DNA from: Actinomadura harenae | GTDB lineage: Bacteria > Actinomycetota > Actinomycetes > Streptosporangiales > Streptosporangiaceae | Length of the DNA stretch: 64,000 nt | NCBI RefSeq assembly: GCF_003696215.1 | Contig: NZ_RFFG01000010.1 | Location: 1 to 64,000, forward strand | Direction of reading: 5' to 3' | Shown: positions 59,356-64,000 of the stretch, piece by piece | Position numbering within the stretch: position 1 is the stretch's first letter | Layout of the letters: the number at the start of each line of letters is the position of its first letter | Translations under genes and position numbers: made by a program | Notes under the pieces: generated by a model | Seen by the model: only the letters and a program-made list of their open reading frames with translations | Told to the model about the DNA's origin: nothing | The model's database searches: none

Positions 59356-61212
59356 ATGGTTGATGCGGGTAACGGATCCGGTCCGGCGCCGCGCTGGTGT
59401 TCGTGTCGGGTGCCGGACGACGCGGAGCGTCCGTCCGGTGTGAGCCGCAGGAAGGTGCTCGGTGGCCTCACCGCCGCCGGGGCGCTGGCGATGGCGGGAT
59501 GGCCGGGGTCGGCGCAGGCCGCGGCGCCCGGCAAGGACAAGTCGGTCACCATCACCGTGATGGGGACGTCCGACCTGCACAGTCACGCCGTGAACTGGGA
59601 CTACTACACCGACGCCGCGTACACCGACAGCGCCGGGAACGTCGTCGGTCTCGCCCGGGTGTCGAGCCTGGTGGAGCAGATCCGTTCCACGCGGGGACGC
59701 GACCACACCCTGCTGTTCGACGCGGGCGACACCATCCAGGGCACCCCGCTGGGTTACTACTACGCCACGGTCGAGCCGATCACCAAGACCGGCGACGTCC
59801 ACCCGATGGCGCGGCTGATGAACCGGATCGGCTACGACGCGGTGGCGCTCGGCAACCACGAGTTCAACTACGGGCTGCCGATGCTCCGCCAGTGGATCGA
59901 CCAGATGGACGCGCCGGCGCTCGCCGCGAACGCCGTCCACGCGGGGACGACCCGTCCGGCGTTCGAGCCGTACATCATCAAGCGGATGCACGTGCCGGGC
60001 CACCCGCCGATCAAGGTCGGGCTGCTGGGCCTCACCAACCCCGGTGTCGCGATCTGGGACAAGGCGAACGTCTCCGGGAAGCTGGAGTTCCTCGACCTGG
60101 TCGAGACCGCCAAGCGCTGGGTGCCGATCATCCGCGCGCAGGGCGCGGACGTCGTGATCGTCAGCGCTCACGCCGGGGACAGCGGCCTGTCGTCCTACGG
60201 CACCGACCTCCCGGTGGAGAACGCGTCGGCGATGGTCGCCGAGCAGGTTCCCGGCATCGACGCGATCCTGTTCGGCCACGCGCACCTCGACATCCCGGTG
60301 CGGTACGTCACGAACAAGACGACGGGCCAGGGCGTCGTCATGAGCGAGCCCAAGTGCTGGGGTGAGCGGCTGTCGGTCTTCGACCTCACCCTCACCCACG
60401 ACCGGGGCCGCTGGACGGTCACCGGCAAGTCCGCCACGACGGTGAACACCAACACCGTCCAGGAGGACGCGGCGATCGTCTCGCTGGTCAAGAAGCAGCA
60501 CGACAAGGTGGTCGCCTACGTCAACCAGAAGGTGGCGACGTCCACCCAGGCGCTGTCGGCGGCGGAGTCCTGCTGGAAGGACACCGCGATCCTCGACTAC
60601 GTCCAGCTCGTCCAGACGGCGAAGGTCACCGAGGCCATCGCGGGGACCGAGTACGCGTCGCTGCCGGTGCTGTCGATCGCCGCGCCGTTCAGCCGCGCCG
60701 CGACCTTCCCCGCCGGGCAGGTCACCATCAAGGACATCGCCGGGCTCTACATCTACGACAACACCCTGCTCGGCAGCGTCCTGACCGGCGCGCAGATCAA
60801 GGACTACCTGGAGTACTCCGCGCAGTACTTCAAGAAGACCGCCCCGGACGCGCCCGTCGACCCGGCGTCCTGGACGAACGAGGCCAACCGGCCCGACTAC
60901 AACTACGACCAGTTCGCGGGCGTCGACTACGAGGTCGACATCTCCAAGGACGCCGGGTCGCGCATCGCGAACCTGTCCTACAAGGGCGCCCCGATCGCGG
61001 CGGACCAGAAGTTCGTCGTGGCGGTGAACAACTACCGCCAGTCCGGCGGCGGCGGCTTCCCGCACATCAGCGGCGCGCCCGTGGTCTACAACGCCCAGGT
61101 CGCCATCCGCGAGGCGATCGTCGCCTACGCGTCGGCGTCCGGCACGATCGACCCGGCCGACTTCCACATCGAGAACTGGAAGCTCACCCGTAACGGCACG
61201 CCGGTCTTCTGA
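59356..61212 (+). CDS. Tat-exported 5'-nucleotidase / 2',3'-cyclic phosphodiesterase
   Basis: A 618-residue protein. The Tat signal is SRRKVLGGLTAAGALAMAG (RR at 31-32) with cleavage near AQA-A. The metallophosphatase domain has MGTSDLHSHAVN (Asp73, His75), FDAGDTIQGT (Asp122, Asp125), LGNHEFNYG (Asn167, His168), VIVSAHAGD and FGHAHLDI. A 5'-nucleotidase C-terminal domain follows from about residue 390, with AAPFSRAATFP and VNNYRQSGGGGFP (substrate loop). It dephosphorylates extracellular nucleotides to recover phosphate or nucleosides. ATG 59356. It is a single gene between two strong terminators. Confidence 0.92.
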   Translation: MVDAGNGSGPAPRWCSCRVPDDAERPSGVSRRKVLGGLTAAGALAMAGWPGSAQAAAPGKDKSVTITVMGTSDLHSHAVNWDYYTDAAYTDSAGNVVGLARVSSLVEQIRSTRGRDHTLLFDAGDTIQGTPLGYYYATVEPITKTGDVHPMARLMNRIGYDAVALGNHEFNYGLPMLRQWIDQMDAPALAANAVHAGTTRPAFEPYIIKRMHVPGHPPIKVGLLGLTNPGVAIWDKANVSGKLEFLDLVETAKRWVPIIRAQGADVVIVSAHAGDSGLSSYGTDLPVENASAMVAEQVPGIDAILFGHAHLDIPVRYVTNKTTGQGVVMSEPKCWGERLSVFDLTLTHDRGRWTVTGKSATTVNTNTVQEDAAIVSLVKKQHDKVVAYVNQKVATSTQALSAAESCWKDTAILDYVQLVQTAKVTEAIAGTEYASLPVLSIAAPFSRAATFPAGQVTIKDIAGLYIYDNTLLGSVLTGAQIKDYLEYSAQYFKKTAPDAPVDPASWTNEANRPDYNYDQFAGVDYEVDISKDAGSRIANLSYKGAPIAADQKFVVAVNNYRQSGGGGFPHISGAPVVYNAQVAIREAIVAYASASGTIDPADFHIENWKLTRNGTPVF

Positions 61213-61248
61213 CCGTCGCGTCCGCTGAGCGGATGACGTGAAGCGGAC

Positions 61249-61282
61249 CACCGGGCCGGGCACGCGCGTGCCCGGCCCGGTG
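61249..61282 (+). terminator. strong palindromic terminator
   Basis: CACCGGGCCGGGCACGC (61249-61265) and GCGTGCCCGGCCCGGTG (61266-61282): perfect 17-bp arms with no spacer, 37 bp after the nucleotidase stop. Confidence 0.78.
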
Positions 61283-61290
61283 CGCGTTCG

Positions 61291-61431
61291 TCAGCCGACG
61301 ACGCTGTTGATCCAGCCGAACTCGACGGCCCTGACAACGCCGACCGGAGAGCGAGCCGATGTCGACCATCGCCGCGTCGCCCGTCCTCTTGCTGGGGTCG
61401 GTGACAGCGGTGGCGACCATCACCCGGTTAC
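61291..61431 (-). pseudogene. small frameshifted C-terminal gene remnant, unrecognised
   Basis: The minus strand reads RVMVATAVTDPSKRTGDAAM then VDIGSLSG in one frame, and VGVVRAVEFGWINSVVG-stop in the next frame. This looks like the last about 45 residues of a gene broken by a single frameshift near 61345. I cannot name the family. The rest of 61432-61582 shows no gene. Confidence 0.3.
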
Positions 61432-61582
61432 ACGCCGAGCTTGAGTGTTGACTCTGTGTCCCTGATCGCAGAGTATGGAGCGCAGAGAACGCTACTTCGT
61501 CTCTGTGAGTGTTATCGATGGCCAGCTTCAAGAGGAAGGAAGACCCAGATGATCAGACTGCGCCTGATTGTGGAGCTCCTTC

Positions 61583-62020
61583 ATGACCGAGCCTGGTACT
61601 CCGAACGCTGAGCACACGCTTCAGCCCGCCCGCGCCCTCCCCGCGCGGGTCCGGGACCTGAACCACGCGACGTCCGGGCCGTCCGGACTGACGGCATCGC
61701 AGGCCGTCCACGCCATCCTGGGCGACCCGAACGAGGCCGCCTACGGATGCGATCAGCGGCTTGAGCGGCGGGGAGAGTCCCTGGAGCGGGAACTCGGCAA
61801 CGCACTGAAGCACGCACGGCGCGAGATCGCCGTCCTGGTCGTCCCCGAGCGCAGTGCCACTCCGAGCTTCCTCCACGGGAGCATCCCGACGGCCGGTGAG
61901 CCCTGTTGGGCAGCGGTGGCGCAGGCCGGCAACCCCATCGACGCCGGCGGTCCGCCATCACCACCGATTCCTCGAACTCGTTCGAGCGTTCCTCGGCCTG
62001 TTCCCAGCCGAGCGCCATAG
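61583..62020 (+). CDS. hypothetical protein near the mobilization genes
   Basis: I do not recognise it. ATG 61583 is preceded by GGAG. It encodes about 145 residues: an N-terminal TEPGTPNAEHTLQPARALPA, a helical middle AVHAILGDPNEAAYGCDQRL then ELGNALKHARREIAVLVV, and a Pro/Ser-rich C-terminal stretch that looks out of frame. In another frame from about 61940, HHHRFLELVRAFLGLFPAER continues more protein-like, so a frameshift may be present. Confidence 0.4.
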   Translation: MTEPGTPNAEHTLQPARALPARVRDLNHATSGPSGLTASQAVHAILGDPNEAAYGCDQRLERRGESLERELGNALKHARREIAVLVVPERSATPSFLHGSIPTAGEPCWAAVAQAGNPIDAGGPPSPPIPRTRSSVPRPVPSRAP

Positions 62021-62176
62021 CCGGGGCCGGGGCCCGGTGAAGCCGAGCGAGCTGGGGCGATGCCGCCCATATGAGCTCGGCTCCGCAGAACAGGAAAGGC
62101 AGTCCCAGGACTCTCGCTCCCGACCGAGCGGAACAGGGAGCGCGGGCCGGATTGCGCGATCTCGTATGGAGGCGGC

Positions 62177-62605
62177 ATGTCAGAAGAGCCAATTTCGAAG
62201 CAGGCAGCGGAGAGAAGGCCTGGCACCGGTCGGACCAAACGCAGGCGACAGTCACCACCCCGAGACAAGACGATCGACTTCCGGCTGACCCAGCAGGAGT
62301 ACGCAGCCCTCCGCGAGGCCGCGAACCGCTCGCACTGGGCCCTCAGAGCGTTCGTCGCGCACACGGTGCTGTCGGAGGTGAAGGGCACCCGCAAACCCGA
62401 GCACGCTGAGCTCCGCGCGCTCCTGGAGGAGTTGATGCAGGTGGGCGGGGAGATCCGACAGCTGGGCGTGACCCTCGACCAAGTCGCCGCGGAACTGCAC
62501 CCCGGTGAACTGACACAGCAACTTGGCGCCGACGCCCAAGCCTGCGCTCGCCTGGTCGACAAGGTCGATCGGGTGGCCGACGCGATCTGCAGGCGTCTGC
62601 CGTGA
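62177..62605 (+). CDS. MobC-like relaxosome accessory protein
   Basis: A 142-residue protein. The basic N-terminus is RPGTGRTKRRRQSPPRDK, then a ribbon-helix-helix-like start TIDFRLTQQEYAALREAANR and SHWALRAFVAHTVLSEVKG. The C-terminal part is helical (LRALLEELMQVGGEIRQLGV, LVDKVDRVADAIC). This is the standard MobC layout: it binds oriT and helps the relaxase open DNA. ATG 62177 has GGAGG 6 nt upstream. The relaxase follows 22 bp downstream. Confidence 0.78.
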   Translation: MSEEPISKQAAERRPGTGRTKRRRQSPPRDKTIDFRLTQQEYAALREAANRSHWALRAFVAHTVLSEVKGTRKPEHAELRALLEELMQVGGEIRQLGVTLDQVAAELHPGELTQQLGADAQACARLVDKVDRVADAICRRLP

Positions 62606-62627
62606 CCAGGCGACCTGGACGGCCAGC

Positions 62628-64000
62628 GTGATCGGCAAGGTGACGCGGAGCAGGCGAGTGGACGGCTTGTTGCGGTACCTGTTCGGGCCCGGCGCCAACG
62701 GTGAGCATCACGATGCCCACCTCGTCACCGGCTTCCGCACTCCTGCGGAGCTCGAACCTCCGCAGCGGGCGGACGGAACCCGGGACCTTCGCCGGCTCCG
62801 CGCGCTACTCACTCACCCGGTGAAGTTGCTGGGAGACCGGAACTACGACAGACCTGTTTGGCATTCGTCCCTTCGCGCCGCGCCCGAGGACCCGATCCTG
62901 ACCGATGCGCAATGGGCGCGGATCGCGGGCCAGATGATGGACCGAGTCGGACTCGCGCCCAAGGGCGACCCGAACGCCGTCCGCTGGATCGCCGTCCGGC
63001 ACGCCGTCGACCACATCCACGTGGTCGCCACGCTGGCCCGCGCCGACGGCATTCGCCCGACCACCAGGAACAACGGGTACCTGATCCGGGACCTCTGCCG
63101 CGCAATCGAAGACGAGCTCGGACTGCGACGGACCGCCCCGGGCGACCTGACGGCCGCCCGCCGCCCCACCCGCGGCGAAGTGGAGAAAGCCCAACGTGTC
63201 GGCCTGACGGAGGATCCCCGCACCGCTCTCCGCCGACGCGTCCAGGACGCAGCCGCCACCGCGCGGACGGAGGCCGAGTTCTTCGAGCGGCTGCGCGAGG
63301 CAGGAGTCCTGGTCCACCGCCGCTTCAGCCAGGACCATCCGGACCAGGTGACCGGCTACGCGGTCGCGCTGCCGAACTACCGGACGGCCGCCGGACCATC
63401 GGTCTGGTACGGCGGCGGCAAACTCGCCGCCGACCTGACCCTGCCCAGGCTCCGGATCCGCTGGTCCTCGACCGATCCGCCGGTGTCCGGACGGGGCCTG
63501 GACGAACCGACCGTCCGCGCCTACCTCCGGACCACCGTCCGCCAAGCGGCCGGCACATCCCGGACCGCCGCCGACTTCCTCACCCACCTGGAGGCCGCAG
63601 GAGTCACCGTCAAGACCGGACGCAGCGTCCAAGACCCCAATGAGATCACCGGGTACGCCGTCGCCCTCCCGGACCACCACGACGCCCAAGGCCATCCCGC
63701 CTGGTACCCGGGAAGCGAACTCGCGGAAGACCTGACCTGGACATCCCTATGCCGCTCCTGGAACGGTCTTCCGTCCCCAACACCAGTCACCGAACTCTCA
63801 GCCGATGAACGCCGAGCGATCTACAGCGACGCCGCCCGCGCAGCCGCCTTCGCCAGCGCCGAGATCCGCCGCCACACCGTCACCGACCCCCACGCGGCCC
63901 GCGACGCCTGCTGGGCGACCGCCGACCTTCTGCACGCCGCAGCCGACGCGACCGGCGACCGGCATCTGAGAGGCGCAGCGGACGCCTACGACCGCGCCGC
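62628..64000 (+). CDS. relaxase/mobilization nuclease, cut by the window end
   Basis: It starts at GTG 62628 (VIGKVTRSRRVDGLLRYLFG), typical of actinobacterial relaxases. The catalytic His-rich motif is RWIAVRHAVDHIHVVATLAR (H-x-H motif III). A long linker follows with two similar segments, HPDQVTGYAVALPNY and DPNEITGYAVALPDH, indicating an internal repeat of about 130 residues, then an alpha-helical region. No stop is reached by 64000, at least 457 codons. It should nick oriT for conjugative transfer of a plasmid or integrated element. The catalytic Tyr of motif I cannot be fixed with certainty; Tyr near LLRYLFGPG is a candidate. Confidence 0.8.
   Translation, partial: MIGKVTRSRRVDGLLRYLFGPGANGEHHDAHLVTGFRTPAELEPPQRADGTRDLRRLRALLTHPVKLLGDRNYDRPVWHSSLRAAPEDPILTDAQWARIAGQMMDRVGLAPKGDPNAVRWIAVRHAVDHIHVVATLARADGIRPTTRNNGYLIRDLCRAIEDELGLRRTAPGDLTAARRPTRGEVEKAQRVGLTEDPRTALRRRVQDAAATARTEAEFFERLREAGVLVHRRFSQDHPDQVTGYAVALPNYRTAAGPSVWYGGGKLAADLTLPRLRIRWSSTDPPVSGRGLDEPTVRAYLRTTVRQAAGTSRTAADFLTHLEAAGVTVKTGRSVQDPNEITGYAVALPDHHDAQGHPAWYPGSELAEDLTWTSLCRSWNGLPSPTPVTELSADERRAIYSDAARAAAFASAEIRRHTVTDPHAARDACWATADLLHAAADATGDRHLRGAADAYDRA

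Noticed and set aside
1..64000. CRISPR array or known cas genes
   Set aside because: No regularly spaced direct repeats of 24-40 bp were seen and no Cas protein motifs.

Overview
The window is very GC-rich, with strong third-position GC bias, frequent GTG/TTG starts and many ATGA/GTGA gene overlaps. It encodes typical actinomycete families: a two-subunit methylmalonyl-CoA mutase with MeaB, many TetR/MarR regulators, Tat and LysR proteins, DUF6879 and SARP/NB-ARC proteins. A Streptosporangiales/Thermomonosporaceae-type (Actinomadura-like) chromosome is my best guess. The order-level placement is inference; no 16S or ribosomal gene is present.

Left part, 1-20 kb (mostly core-like). A partial YbdK-type carboxylate-amine ligase diverges from a tightly overlapping mutA-mutB-meaB operon (propionate/odd-chain/branched-chain carbon entry). 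Then come a tandem-GNAT protein, a GAP-family membrane protein, a tRNA-Asn, an HNH nuclease, a class V aminotransferase, an NmrA-like protein, a MarR-quinone oxidoreductase pair, a divergent panE/LysR pair, a large orphan protein and a SoxR-MFS pair with a recognisable SoxR box. The MFS gene has lost a large internal segment.

20-29 kb. A 1363-bp IS256-family element with an 8-bp target duplication splits a lipoprotein gene. Removing the element and one duplication copy restores one open frame. After it lie NTF2-like, MFS, three TetR and DsbA/FrnE genes, several with clear inverted-repeat operators in their promoters.

29-42 kb. An ABC exporter, a NarL-type two-component system, a TetR/hydrolase divergent pair, a TSUP permease and an overlapping FMO-SDR-GPH transporter operon opposite a TetR gene. 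These are followed by a secreted protein with an HNH-like motif and a small membrane protein.

42-50 kb. A 1966-bp IS21-like shell has intact terminal repeats but only a broken istA and no istB. Inside are two small genes: a secreted Cys-rich protein and a DUF6968-like protein. Next is a sulfide-detoxification operon (SQR-like oxidoreductase, persulfide dioxygenase-rhodanese, TSUP exporter) followed by a GntR regulator and a TatB-like protein.

50-59 kb (accessory, decayed). A truncated DUF6879 gene and a MarR/SRPBCC operon with twin palindromic operators come first. Then come fragments of a zinc-ribbon protein, an NRPS condensation domain, an NB-ARC ATPase and a type I methylase tail. After these lies an intact, translationally coupled module: small protein, DUF6879 and NB-ARC-TPR STAND protein. 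A truncated BTAD regulator and a GNAT protein follow. The segment ends in a tRNA-Lys 3' half that looks like an attachment-site scar.

59-64 kb. A VOC protein and a Tat-exported 5'-nucleotidase, then a plasmid/ICE-type mobilization module (MobC-like plus relaxase, cut by the window end). No integrase, CRISPR array or rRNA was seen.
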